This document shows positions 16,105 to 24,663 of a DNA stretch of 64,000 bases, piece after piece. Under the pieces are notes generated by a model. The model saw only the letters and a list, made by a program, of their open reading frames with translations. It had not been told where the DNA came from and made no database searches. Position 1 is the first letter of the stretch. Every line of letters begins with the position of its first letter. Source of the DNA: Fischerella thermalis PCC 7521 (lineage in GTDB: Bacteria; Cyanobacteriota; Cyanobacteriia; Cyanobacteriales; Nostocaceae); NCBI RefSeq assembly GCF_000317225.1, contig NZ_AJLL01000063.1, positions 1 through 64,000 of the forward strand, written 5' to 3'. Both the position numbers and the translations under genes were made by a program.

Positions 16105-17187
16105 TCAGGTACGCATTCTTCGGGTAAGTTGCATGGCAAACTGCCCTGAAAAATCTTTGAGATTCGCAATCCCTGCGGTTTGGTACACACCGGGGAGTTT
16201 CCCAGTATGACGCTTCACCACTTCATCAACGAGGAACTGTTCAAGGGGTTCCATGATGGTGGGAATGCTCATGCTTTGGGCAACGGTGTGCAGCATGGAC
16301 TGAAAAAGGTGTCCATCTCCTTGGAGTAGTTTCTTGTGAAATTCGATCCGTTTTACCGGAGACCAAAGGTGAGGACGAAAGTAAGTGAGGCATAGTCCAT
16401 GCTCCCCTGTGGCGGCAAGCGTCGAATTGTAGATCGCTTTCACCTCATCTTTTGTTTTAAAAATAGAGTCTGGATGGACATTCAGTGATCCCTCCACTTG
16501 TAACTTGATTGCATCTGGTTTTGTGTACTCCCCTGGCTGAAGAATGCCGAGGAGAAAAGACTTATCTGGAAGAGGTAATTTGCGATCAGTGTATTCCTTT
16601 GCATAGTACTGGGATACCCCTGACTTTGACATCGCAATATTACGCGGGTTTTGTAACGCGCTGATGAATGTCCCCCGCTCAGAAAGCATGGCTTCCAGGT
16701 ACGGGAATAAGATATCCCGATCATGCTCAGACGCGTCTTTGTAGTGGTCAATAGTACGGTTAATGGTTTGTAGGACGGAAACCCAGGAGTTATCGACAAT
16801 ACAAAATGAGTGAGCTTCGTGGGTCTCATTAACGAGGGCAAGCTCCATTGCATTGCGTACCCCGTACATCATTCCGCTCGGTTCACTGCTCTCGAAGTGA
16901 ATTCGCTGCATCCTAAAAATAGGCTGGTCGCCAGGCTTAAGGGAGTAGGCGACCGCAAGAATAAAGCACTGAGAACCAGAGCCAATACTCAGAACATTGT
17001 TACCTCCGTCAACCGCTACCATCCTGCCAAGGCTCTCCCCTTGATCAGTAATTCGTTGGATTATTCCTTCGTCTTCCATCCGGTAACGTGCGCGTGCAAT
17101 AAGTTGTGCAGTTTCAGGGGAGCTTAGGGTTTCAAGACCATTCACAAAGGTATCTAAATCAGAGACATCGTGCCACAACGTAACCAA
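16105..17187 (-). CDS. NurA-domain nuclease-like protein
   Basis: A 360-residue protein with the order of NurA motifs: VAVDGGNN (residues 53-60, first metal-binding Asp), FCIVDNSWVSVL (residues 125-136, second Asp), a central helical part, TYFRPHLWSPVKRIEF, and IPTIMEPLEQFLVDEVVKRH near the C-terminus. NurA nucleases degrade DNA 5' to 3' with the HerA ATPase in end resection, and bacterial HerA-NurA pairs act in phage defence. No HerA ATPase is within this window. The start overlaps the upstream gene by 34 bases, suggesting coupled translation. The surrounding island appears richer in GC than its flanks and is likely acquired. Confidence 0.72.
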   Translation of the reverse strand: MVTLWHDVSDLDTFVNGLETLSSPETAQLIARARYRMEDEGIIQRITDQGESLGRMVAVDGGNNVLSIGSGSQCFILAVAYSLKPGDQPIFRMQRIHFESSEPSGMMYGVRNAMELALVNETHEAHSFCIVDNSWVSVLQTINRTIDHYKDASEHDRDILFPYLEAMLSERGTFISALQNPRNIAMSKSGVSQYYAKEYTDRKLPLPDKSFLLGILQPGEYTKPDAIKLQVEGSLNVHPDSIFKTKDEVKAIYNSTLAATGEHGLCLTYFRPHLWSPVKRIEFHKKLLQGDGHLFQSMLHTVAQSMSIPTIMEPLEQFLVDEVVKRHTGKLPGVYQTAGIANLKDFSGQFAMQLTRRMRT

Positions 17188-17654
17188 GAGTACTTTCTTG
17201 GGTCTCCGTCTCCATCAATTGCAAGTCGAATATCTTTGCTGCTCCACCCCTTCTCCCGTGCTTGGTGTAGCCAGTACAATGCCCTGTCAGGATCACCGCG
17301 CATCACCTCAATGTGGTGTCCAATACTGAGCTGCATTACTCGGTCTTTAGGAAGAAAAAAAGCAGCAGTACGGGCAAGGAGTCGAAGGCGGTCAACGGAG
17401 ATACCAGAGGCAGCAGCAAGACCAGAAAGGTTGTAATTAGGGTGATTTTTCCATCGACTCACTACCTTATATGCAAGGTCTGCCATTATTCCCCACGGAG
17501 ATTTTTTCCCAGAGATGCCTGAGAATGATGAAGCTTGAGTAAGAATTTTAAGCCACTCTTTGGTGACATTGGTGTGGGGTACAGGAAGAGATGCGGGTTG
17601 TAAATGCTGCATACAAGTATCTGTAACAATGAAAATATACCCAGCAGTAATCAT
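17154..17654 (-). CDS. ParB/KorB-like DNA-binding protein, partner of the NurA gene
   Basis: About 166 residues from the ATG at 17654; a Met at 17612 and a TTG at 17672 are alternatives, none with a clear ribosome binding site. The middle has a helix-turn-helix look (YNLSGLAAASGISVDRLRLL), and the C-terminal part LSIGHHIEVMRGDPDRALYWL followed by HQAREKGWSSKDIRLAI matches the pattern 'wLsfsHhrevA ... wLerAeeegWSvreLr' found in plasmid ParB/RepA-like proteins. A role in DNA binding is inferred. The 34-base overlap with the NurA gene implies one unit. Confidence 0.55.
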   Translation of the reverse strand: MITAGYIFIVTDTCMQHLQPASLPVPHTNVTKEWLKILTQASSFSGISGKKSPWGIMADLAYKVVSRWKNHPNYNLSGLAAASGISVDRLRLLARTAAFFLPKDRVMQLSIGHHIEVMRGDPDRALYWLHQAREKGWSSKDIRLAIDGDGDPRKYSWLRCGTMSLI

Positions 17655-17814
17655 GGCACTAATGAGGCACAAGTCGCCACTCTCTTACCCGTTGAGGAGC
17701 GAGATGAGAGAGACACAGCGTAAGGACATCTGCTTATTTTTTACCAGTGAACAGGAGGCACGTCCTTGAAGAGCTACGACATGATATCAACAAGGCTTAG
17801 TTTCAAGGATTTCA

Positions 17815-17939
17815 GAACTCGTTGCGATGAGGCGGCGATAGCGGAGGGGCTCTTGCGGGCTTTTTGGTCTAGTTAGCCCAACTACTATCTTCATGCCCGT
17901 AAGAGCCACCGCCTCATCGAGCGAAGCGGCGACGAGTTC
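17815..17939. repeat. Large imperfect inverted repeat, potential cruciform
   Basis: Left arm 17815-17860 and right arm 17895-17939 share three complementary blocks in order: GAACTCGT, GATGAGGCGG and GGCTCTTGCGGGC (one mismatch in the last), with an extra segment in each arm. The spacer is about 34 bases. It lies just beyond the 3' end of the Toprim fragment. Confidence 0.65.
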
Positions 17940-17955
17940 GTCGGGGCTACACGAA

Positions 17956-18534
17956 TTACCGACTAAAACCTCTTTGCTGCTGTCTGCGTTTTTCTTGCTC
18001 ATAGTACAGCCGTTCTAGCAAATCCTGATTCCAAGTCTGATTATCAGGCGGAAGTCTCTTAGTTTGGGGCAGCAATTCTAGTACAGCACTAGCTGTTTCT
18101 TTACCTTGCTTATCCTTACCAAATGCCAGCCCAATTCTGCTGATATTTTTGAGGACTTCTAGCGGTAAGTTATGCGGGTCATCCACCACCATGTACATTG
18201 TTCTCACTGGTGGCATCCCCTTGTGTGCATCCCTATCCATATCTGCTATTGACAGTGCATCAATGGGGGAGTCACATAAAAATACTCTCTCAACTTTATC
18301 GTCTGGTTCTCCACCCAAGTTAATGTGAAACCAACCTTTATCTGATTGAGTGTTGTCGGGGTACCGTGAACAGCGATTGTCTTGGCGTGTGGTATCCCAA
18401 AGCAGTGCGCCTGATTTTTTACCGTTTAAATCCCGCTTGATAAACACAACATTTCGCTGGTGGTCTATGTAACCCAACCCCTGCTCCTGTAATGGGTGTA
18501 CAAGGAAATTGGAGATACCGCGCTTTTGAGTCAA
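17956..18534 (-). pseudogene. DUF3991/Toprim plasmid-type primase or relaxase, C-terminal fragment
   Basis: The 192 residues match the C-terminal half of the DUF3991-Toprim proteins carried by cyanobacterial plasmids: LQEQGLGYIDHQRNVVFIKR, then VFLCDSPIDALS (Toprim Glu replaced by Asp), MYMVVDDPHNLP and NQTWNQDLLE. Full proteins are several hundred residues longer at the N-terminus. The only start is a TTG within the conserved region, and the frame upstream is closed, so the 5' part is lost. It marks former plasmid or mobile DNA inserted beside tRNA-Ala. Confidence 0.72.
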
Positions 18535-18785
18535 GAAATGCTCAGATCTTGCACCAGACGTAGATACTCGTAAAAAACCAATAAACAGCGCAAAACTATT
18601 TGCTCATTGGACTCATCTGCATATTCAGCCAACATCACCACCTGATTGGAAGTTGCACAAACTGCTCTTGAATCTATTTTTCCACATATAGTTGTGTATC
18701 TTCTTTTACTTGATATTGAACGCCTTGCTCATCTTGCACTTAGTTGTGGTTTTGACATTCAGATTTTCAGGTGCAAGATATGAGA

Positions 18786-18858
18786 TGGAGAATAGGAGAC
18801 TCGAACCCCTGACCTCTGCGGTGCGATCGCAGCGCTCTACCAGCTGAGCTAATTCCCC
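18786..18858 (-). tRNA. tRNA-Ala, anticodon CGC
   Basis: Read on the minus strand: acceptor GGGGAAT / ATTCTCC, D arm GCTC...GAGC, anticodon stem CTGCG / CGCAG with loop ATCGCAC (anticodon CGC), variable AGGTC, T arm AGGGG / CTCCT with loop TTCGAGT, discriminator A. The length is 73 bases without CCA. The anticodon arm contains GCGATCGC, the HIP1 octamer. Its 3' end faces the accessory island. Confidence 0.93.
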
Positions 18859-18861
18859 AGA

Positions 18862-18948
18862 TTGCTTGTTTGTTGTTTGTTGATTGTTGTTTGGAAATAA
18901 TGAAAAAATACCCAACAACCAACTATCAACTACCAACAACTTCCTTTC
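18862..18948. repeat. TTGTTTG/CAACAAC-type repeat hairpin
   Basis: Runs of TTGTTTGTTG and GATTGTTG are followed by their complement CAACAACCAAC and CAACTACCAACAAC, forming an imperfect hairpin upstream of tRNA-Ala. Confidence 0.55.
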
Positions 18949-18953
18949 CTATG

Positions 18954-19682
18954 TTAGCATTCACCTGCTGTAGGTTGGCACTGACGCTGTGAGTAAACTT
19001 CTTGTACCCGTTCTAGTTCCAAGTCAGTTAAATAATCTACAGTCCAGTTTGCCTGACGCTGAAGCATATGAAAAGGGTAAGTATTGGCTACACCCACTAC
19101 TTGCATCCCAGCCTGTTTTGCTGCTTTGATGCCAGCGGGAGTATCTTCTATTACCAAACATTCATTTGGTTGAAGATTTAGTTCGGGATATGCTTGATTA
19201 AGCTGTTCCACAGCTAATAAATAACCCTCTGGCTCTGGTTTGGTAGCAATAATATCATCTCCAGCCACAATTACACAAAAGTGTTGAGCTAATTTAGCGC
19301 GTTCCAGCACAACTTCTATTTCTTTACGGATGGCGCCACTCACTAAAGCTAACTTTAAGTTGCGCGATCGCACTTGAAATATCAAATCCTCTAAACCAGG
19401 ATATAAAGGCAGTTTTTCCAGTTTTTCTAATTCCTGTACGTACAGTTGTGCCTTCTTTTGCAACAACCGAGTTAAATAGTCTTCACTCACCACCCGACCG
19501 CGATTTTTGAGTATATCCCGCACACAGGTGCGATCGCTGCGTCCGAGGCAAATTTCTTTGTACTCACCTGGCTTAAGAGCAAGATTTTCTTCGATGAGAA
19601 TTTGCTTAATCAGTTGTTCGTGGATCGATTCATCATTAATGATGATGCCATTAAAATCAAACAGAACTGCCTTTAAAGTCAT
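18954..19682 (-). CDS. HAD-superfamily hydrolase (beta-phosphoglucomutase-like)
   Basis: A 242-residue protein with a HAD core and C1 helical cap. Motif I reads LFDFNGIIIND: the first Asp nucleophile is present, but the second position, usually Asp (general acid), is Asn. Motif II is ALVSGA, motif III Lys is in TKPEPEGY, and motif IV is VIEDTPAGIKAAKQAGM. The family acts on sugar phosphates and similar phosphoesters. The gene overlaps the methyltransferase gene by four bases (ATGA), so they are translationally coupled. Confidence 0.88.
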   Translation of the reverse strand: MTLKAVLFDFNGIIINDESIHEQLIKQILIEENLALKPGEYKEICLGRSDRTCVRDILKNRGRVVSEDYLTRLLQKKAQLYVQELEKLEKLPLYPGLEDLIFQVRSRNLKLALVSGAIRKEIEVVLERAKLAQHFCVIVAGDDIIATKPEPEGYLLAVEQLNQAYPELNLQPNECLVIEDTPAGIKAAKQAGMQVVGVANTYPFHMLQRQANWTVDYLTDLELERVQEVYSQRQCQPTAGEC

Positions 19683-20596
19683 GCCGTTGTATTGAAAGCT
19701 GGAGAGGGAAAGCCCTGCAAATCGTTGTTGTCTAATGTTTTGTTGGTTGGTGTAGCAGTGTAGTGCTGCATATTCACTTCAGCAATTTCTTCTGCTGTTG
19801 GTATCGGTTTTATGCCGCTAGACACTTGATGTATCCACCATACATCCTGGGTTCGCACTGTTTCAAATCCTGCTGCACCCATCCATGCATCCATATTGCC
19901 AGCTGCATACTCACGGATATATGGCTCCTCAAACACATTATTGAGCCATTCTAACTGACTCAGGGCCTTTTGATTACCATCGAGAATCAGTACTTGTCCA
20001 CCTACCCTCAGCAATCGGAAGCTTTCTTGCAGAATTGCCTGTGATACTCTTGACGGTGTTTCATGAAATAACAAAGCAGCCGTCACTAAGTCAAAAGAAT
20101 CGCTAGCAAAACCTGTCTTTTCGGCATTACCATGTCGCCAGTGAATATTCAAAGCTGCACTTTCGGCTTTATGGCTAGCTCTTACTAGCATATAGGGCGA
20201 CAAATCTAAACCAATAACTTCTGCTTCTGGGAAAGTTTGCTTGAGCATTAATGTTGTCGAGCCAGTACCGCACCCCAAATCCAAAATCCGCCGTGGCTGT
20301 ACTTTGACAGCATCAATTAAAGCTTGGCGTACCCAAGCTTCATTTGGTGGTAGCACATACTGAGTAACAGCGTCATAGGTAACCGCCGCACCAGACTTTA
20401 GATATCCGCCCTGAATGCCGTGAAAGTTTTGAGTGCTGTAGTAGGCAGGAATTGTAACGTCGGCACGTCGGAAGCGATCGCTTTGTTTCTCCCAATCCAC
20501 GCTCTCGGCGTAGCGCCGCAACCCTTCTTCATCGATGAAATAACGTACTACAGGAGACAAAAAACGCTCCCAAATTGTATCTTGACGAACTGCCAT
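19679..20596 (-). CDS. Class I SAM-dependent methyltransferase
   Basis: A 305-residue protein with a Rossmann-type methyltransferase core: ILDLGCGTGSTTLML (motif I, around residue 103), EVIGLDLSPYML (motif II), GNAEKTGFASDSFDLVTAALLFHE (motif III region) and LLRVGGQVLILDG. About 100 N-terminal residues and 50 C-terminal residues lie outside the core. The family is broad; the substrate is not predictable. It is the first gene of a two-gene operon with the HAD hydrolase. Confidence 0.87.
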   Translation of the reverse strand: MAVRQDTIWERFLSPVVRYFIDEEGLRRYAESVDWEKQSDRFRRADVTIPAYYSTQNFHGIQGGYLKSGAAVTYDAVTQYVLPPNEAWVRQALIDAVKVQPRRILDLGCGTGSTTLMLKQTFPEAEVIGLDLSPYMLVRASHKAESAALNIHWRHGNAEKTGFASDSFDLVTAALLFHETPSRVSQAILQESFRLLRVGGQVLILDGNQKALSQLEWLNNVFEEPYIREYAAGNMDAWMGAAGFETVRTQDVWWIHQVSSGIKPIPTAEEIAEVNMQHYTATPTNKTLDNNDLQGFPSPAFNTTA

Positions 20597-20850
20597 AGGA
20601 TTTTTTCAGAATTGGTGACTGTTTCAACTCCAGTCATTCTCTTTACAGATTTTAATATATCTGTGCAAAAGATACTTTCCTCCTTTAGGGATAGGATTGA
20701 CATTTGTTATTTTTGTATTATAAATATATTACATATGTCATACATGAATTACAGCTTCTCAAAAGTAGCTATTCATCTACTCAAAAATAAGGAAGCAATT
20801 TAAATTTTTAATTGTGTTTTTATTAGTAGTCGATCGCTAAAATCTAAAAT

Positions 20851-22032
20851 ATGCCTTACGAACAGTTAGAAATTTCTACACCATCTCCAGTTTTATCTTG
20901 GGCAAATCACCCTTTAGGCTCAGAAGAAATTAAGATGGCAAAAAATGTAGCATCCCTGCCATTTGTGTTTAAACACGTGGCATTAATGCCAGATGTTCAC
21001 TTAGGAAAAGGTGCTTTAGTTGGTTCTGTCATTGCCACTAAGGAAGCAATTATCCCTGCGGCTGTGGGTGTAGATATTGGTTGTGGAATGGCTGCGATCA
21101 AAACACCATTTAAAAGTGAGCAATTAGAAAGTAAACTCAAGAAAATTCGCTTAGATATAGAATCTGCAATTCCTACAGGTTTTAACGAAAATAAAGAAGT
21201 AGAAAAATCTGTAACTAACTGGCAAAGATGGCGAGATTTTAAAGACTTGCATCCAGGGGTGCAAAACTTGCAAGAAAAAGCGATGCGACAAATGGGTTCT
21301 CTAGGCGGAGGTAATCATTTTATTGAAGTTTGTCTCGATACAGAAAACCGAGTTTGGCTGATGTTGCATTCTGGTTCTCGCAACATCGGTAATATGCTTG
21401 CTCAGTGCCACATTAGCACAGCTAAGGAATTGGCAAAGATGGCAGGTAATAAATTAGCCGATCCGGATTTAGCCTATTTTATCGCTGGTACGCCAGAATT
21501 CCAGGCATATTGGCATGATTTACAGTGGGCGCAAGCATATGCACGTTTCAACCGCGATGTAATGATGGCACGTTTTAAACAAATTATCGAAAAGCATTTA
21601 GCAGGTGGGAAAGCGACGAAACCTTTACTACAAGTAAATTGCCATCATAATTACGCTGAAAAAGAAGTACATTTTGGTGAGGAAGTGTACGTAACTCGTA
21701 AAGGTGCGGTGCGTGCTCAAACAGAAGATTATGGGATTATACCTGGTTCGATGGGGGCAAAATCCTTCATTGTCAAAGGTAAAGGTTGTGCTAGTAGCTT
21801 TTGTTCTTGTAGTCATGGTGCTGGTCGTTTACTATCAAGAAATAAGGCAAAAAATGTCTATACTCTTGATGATTTAATTGAACAAACAAAAGGGGTAGAA
21901 TGTCGCAAAGACACAGGAGTTTTGGATGAAATTCCCGGCGCTTATAAACCTATAGATCAAGTAATGGCAAATCAATCTGATTTAGTGGAAGTTGTAGCTA
22001 CACTCAAACAAGTTATTTGCGTAAAAGGTTAA
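20851..22032 (+). CDS. rtcB: RtcB-family RNA ligase
   Basis: A 393-residue RtcB protein. Visible conserved blocks: LMPDVHLGKGALVGSV, GVDIGCGM (metal-binding Cys), GSLGGGNHFIEV, LHSGSRNIG, VNCHHNYAE, TRKGAVRAQ, PGSMG, and SHGAGRLLSR, whose His is the GMP attachment site in known RtcB enzymes. RtcB joins 2',3'-cyclic phosphate or 3'-phosphate ends to 5'-OH ends using GTP and Mn2+, in tRNA splicing or RNA repair. No archease gene is adjacent. It is followed by a strong terminator. Confidence 0.92.
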   Translation: MPYEQLEISTPSPVLSWANHPLGSEEIKMAKNVASLPFVFKHVALMPDVHLGKGALVGSVIATKEAIIPAAVGVDIGCGMAAIKTPFKSEQLESKLKKIRLDIESAIPTGFNENKEVEKSVTNWQRWRDFKDLHPGVQNLQEKAMRQMGSLGGGNHFIEVCLDTENRVWLMLHSGSRNIGNMLAQCHISTAKELAKMAGNKLADPDLAYFIAGTPEFQAYWHDLQWAQAYARFNRDVMMARFKQIIEKHLAGGKATKPLLQVNCHHNYAEKEVHFGEEVYVTRKGAVRAQTEDYGIIPGSMGAKSFIVKGKGCASSFCSCSHGAGRLLSRNKAKNVYTLDDLIEQTKGVECRKDTGVLDEIPGAYKPIDQVMANQSDLVEVVATLKQVICVKG

Positions 22033-22057
22033 ATCGATTAGTGTGCGTCTATTTAGA

Positions 22058-22084
22058 AACCTGGTTTATTCCAGAAACCAGGTT
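22058..22084 (+). terminator. Rho-independent terminator of rtcB
   Basis: Stem AACCTGGTTT / AAACCAGGTT, seven-base loop, followed by TTTTTATTTAT. Confidence 0.85.
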
Positions 22085-22238
22085 TTTTTATTTATAATTA
22101 TAATTTCCAGGTGACTCATCAGATCTCTGCTTCCTCTGGGTTTAAAAGTAATTTATTTAACCACACAGGTACAGACGACACAGACTAGTAGGTAGAATTT
22201 AAGTATTGACAGAATAAACAAAATGTGGGTTTGCAAGC

Positions 22239-22553
22239 TTGAGTAAGGAAACAGACGAACGCTATCAGACGATCGCTAATCACCAAGTACTTCTTTTACT
22301 TGACCTGAACTTACCAGGAACAGATGGGCGAGAATTATTAGAACAAATTAAGCAGGATCAAAACCTCAAAGATATTCCTGTTATAGTATTTACTACCTCT
22401 GCCAATCCCAGAGATATCGAAATATATTATCGCAATAATGTAGCTAGTTATATTCTCAAACCAATTGACATTAATAAATTAAAACAAACGCTACAAAACT
22501 TTCTTGCTTATTGTTTGGATATTGTGGTTCTTCCCGATAATATCGGCAGGTAG
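22239..22553 (+). pseudogene. Response-regulator receiver domain lacking its N-terminus
   Basis: Residues 17-90 hold the later part of a receiver: LLLLDLNLPGTDGRELL (phospho-Asp), VIVFTTSA (Thr) and SYILKPIDI (Lys). The first strand with the acidic pair, about 50 residues, is missing, and the only start is a TTG after spacer-like sequence. Without the acidic pair Mg2+ binding and phosphorylation should fail. It lies two bases before the hybrid kinase gene, so an intact copy would have been its operon partner. Confidence 0.65.
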
Positions 22554-22555
22554 TC

Positions 22556-24565
22556 ATGGTGCAACAACAGTTGATCATTTTAATTATTGATGATTGTTCG
22601 GAAGACCGTGCAGTCTATCGCCGTTATCTTTTGCAAGATTCACAACACCACTATGTAATTCTGGAAGAGGAAACAGGGGAAAGCGCTCTAAAACTGTGTC
22701 AACAACTCCAACCTGACAGTATACTATTGGATTTTTTATTGCCAGATATGGATGGGCTGGAATTTCTCACAGAATTAAAACAGCAGAGTAACGGCAGTAT
22801 GCCAGCTGTAATTATGTTAACAGGACATGGCAATGAAAATGTTGCTGTGCAGGCAATGAAAAGTGGTGTGCAAGACTACTTGGTGAAAGGAGATATCACA
22901 GCAGAGAGTTTACGCTTTACTATCCAGTCTGCGATTGAAAATGTCCAGCTACGCCAGCAGTTGCAACGTAGTGAAGAACGTTTCCGTACCTCCGTTGAAA
23001 ATATGCTGGACTGTTTTGGTGTTTACTCAGCGATTCGGAATCAAGCAGGAGAAATCCTAGACTTTAGAATAGACTATTTGAACGCGGCAGCTTGTGAATC
23101 TAACCTGATGATCAAGGAAGAACAACTAGGTAAAAGTTTGTGCGAACTTTTTCCTGGACAGAGAAAATATGGCTTATTTGAAGAGTATTGTCAGGTGGTA
23201 AATACAGGCAAACCGTTTGTGAAAGAATCACTGATATACACAGATATATTCGGTAAACAACAATTCACCAGAGCCTTTGATATCCGTGTGGCTAAGTTGG
23301 GAGATGGCTTTGTAGCATCTTGGCGGGATGTCACCAAAAAAAAGCAGATAGAACAAGCATTGCGAGAAAGCGAAGAGCGTTATCGGTTTTTATCTGAAGC
23401 AATACCACAAATAGTATGGATTTGTGATGCGAATGGCGAATGTGAATATCTTAATCAACGATGGTATGAATTTACCGGACAAGCTGTTGAGCAAGGGATT
23501 GGCTCTGGTTGGTTGGAAGTTGTGCATCCCGAGGATACGCAACGAGTTATGCAAGCATTTACACAGTCTTTAAATACAGGAAAACTGTACGAAGTAGAAT
23601 TGCGCTACCGTTGTCATGACCAAACCTATCATTGGTTTTTAGCTAGAGCTTTGCCCAAAAAAGATGGGCAAGGACGGATTGTAAAGTGGTTTGGGACAAG
23701 TACAGATATAAATGATCGTAAACAATTAGAAGCAGAACGTACCCGTCTTTATCAACTTGAGCAAGCTGCTCGTGCGGAAGCAGAAGCAGCAAATCGTGCT
23801 AAAGATGAGTTTGTAGCTATGATATCTCATGATCTGCGTTCTCCTCTCAATGCTATTCTGGGTTGGGCGAAGCTGCTACAAAGTCGTAAACAGGATGAAG
23901 CAACTATCATCCGTGCTTTGCAAACTATCGAACGCAATGCTTTGTCTCAAGCAAAACTCATAGATGACTTGTTGAATATGTCCCGCATACTCCGGGGTCA
24001 GCTAGATTTGCAGCTATGCCAAGTCAATCTCGTCACTATTATCCAGACAGCATTAGAAACTGTCTACCCCAGCGCTGATGACAAAAGTATTTGTCTAGAG
24101 TCTAAGCTTGACGATGCAGTTCCACCAATTGTTGGTGATCCGCATCGCTTGCAGCAAATTTTAGGAAATGTGCTTTCTAATGCGATTAAGTTCACTCCGG
24201 AAGGGGGACGAGTGGAAGTACGGTTAGAGCGAGTAGCAAACGATACAAATATAAGAGATGGGGATCAGGGAATAGGGGAGACACGGGGAAATGTGGATAA
24301 TAAGAGTATGAGCAATAGATTCTCTACATCTAACTTCTATGTTCAAATCACGGTTACTGACACAGGTATCGGTATCAATCCCAATTTTTTACCTCATATT
24401 TTTGAACGTTACCGTCAGGTAGAATCCTACAAAGAAGGTGGTTTAGGATTGGGTTTAGCGATCGCTCGCCATTTAGTAGAATTGCATGGCGGAACTATCG
24501 AAGCAAAAAGCGAAGGCGAAGGTAAAGGTGCGACTTTCACCATCTTGTTGCCATTTAGGGGTTAG
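22556..24565 (+). CDS. Hybrid sensor histidine kinase: receiver, two PAS domains, HisKA, HATPase
   Basis: A 669-residue soluble kinase with no membrane segments. Order: receiver (residues 1-125; IIDDCSED, SILLDFLLPDMDG, MLTGHG, VKGD), PAS (145-265), PAS/PAC (280-395; PQIVWICDANGE, KWFGTSTDINDRK), short coiled coil, HisKA with SHDLRSPLNAILGW (phospho-His), and HATPase_c with NVLSNAIKFTPEGG, DTGIGI and GLGLGLAIARHLVELHGG. A low-complexity insert of about 25 residues sits between the N and G1 boxes. Signal and target are unknown. Confidence 0.9.
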   Translation: MVQQQLIILIIDDCSEDRAVYRRYLLQDSQHHYVILEEETGESALKLCQQLQPDSILLDFLLPDMDGLEFLTELKQQSNGSMPAVIMLTGHGNENVAVQAMKSGVQDYLVKGDITAESLRFTIQSAIENVQLRQQLQRSEERFRTSVENMLDCFGVYSAIRNQAGEILDFRIDYLNAAACESNLMIKEEQLGKSLCELFPGQRKYGLFEEYCQVVNTGKPFVKESLIYTDIFGKQQFTRAFDIRVAKLGDGFVASWRDVTKKKQIEQALRESEERYRFLSEAIPQIVWICDANGECEYLNQRWYEFTGQAVEQGIGSGWLEVVHPEDTQRVMQAFTQSLNTGKLYEVELRYRCHDQTYHWFLARALPKKDGQGRIVKWFGTSTDINDRKQLEAERTRLYQLEQAARAEAEAANRAKDEFVAMISHDLRSPLNAILGWAKLLQSRKQDEATIIRALQTIERNALSQAKLIDDLLNMSRILRGQLDLQLCQVNLVTIIQTALETVYPSADDKSICLESKLDDAVPPIVGDPHRLQQILGNVLSNAIKFTPEGGRVEVRLERVANDTNIRDGDQGIGETRGNVDNKSMSNRFSTSNFYVQITVTDTGIGINPNFLPHIFERYRQVESYKEGGLGLGLAIARHLVELHGGTIEAKSEGEGKGATFTILLPFRG

Positions 24566-24663
24566 TTGGTAGTTGGTAGTTAGTAGTTAGTAGTTAGTAG
24601 TTGGTAGTTAGTTGCTAAATTTTTTATCACTAACTATTTTCCACTAACCACTAATCACTAACT
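24563..24663. repeat. Heptamer tandem repeat forming a convergent hairpin
   Basis: About seven TAGTTGG/TAGTTAG units (24563-24614) are followed by the complement ACTAACTA...CCACTAACCACTAA before the guaA stop codon. Located between convergent genes, it could terminate both transcripts. Confidence 0.65.

Noticed and set aside
17815-17939. Integron attC site
   Set aside because: There is no convincing pair of R boxes flanking the inverted repeat and no integron integrase in the window.
17787-18002. 71-residue minus-strand frame within the large inverted repeat
   Set aside because: It overlaps the Toprim fragment out of frame and its composition follows the repeat.
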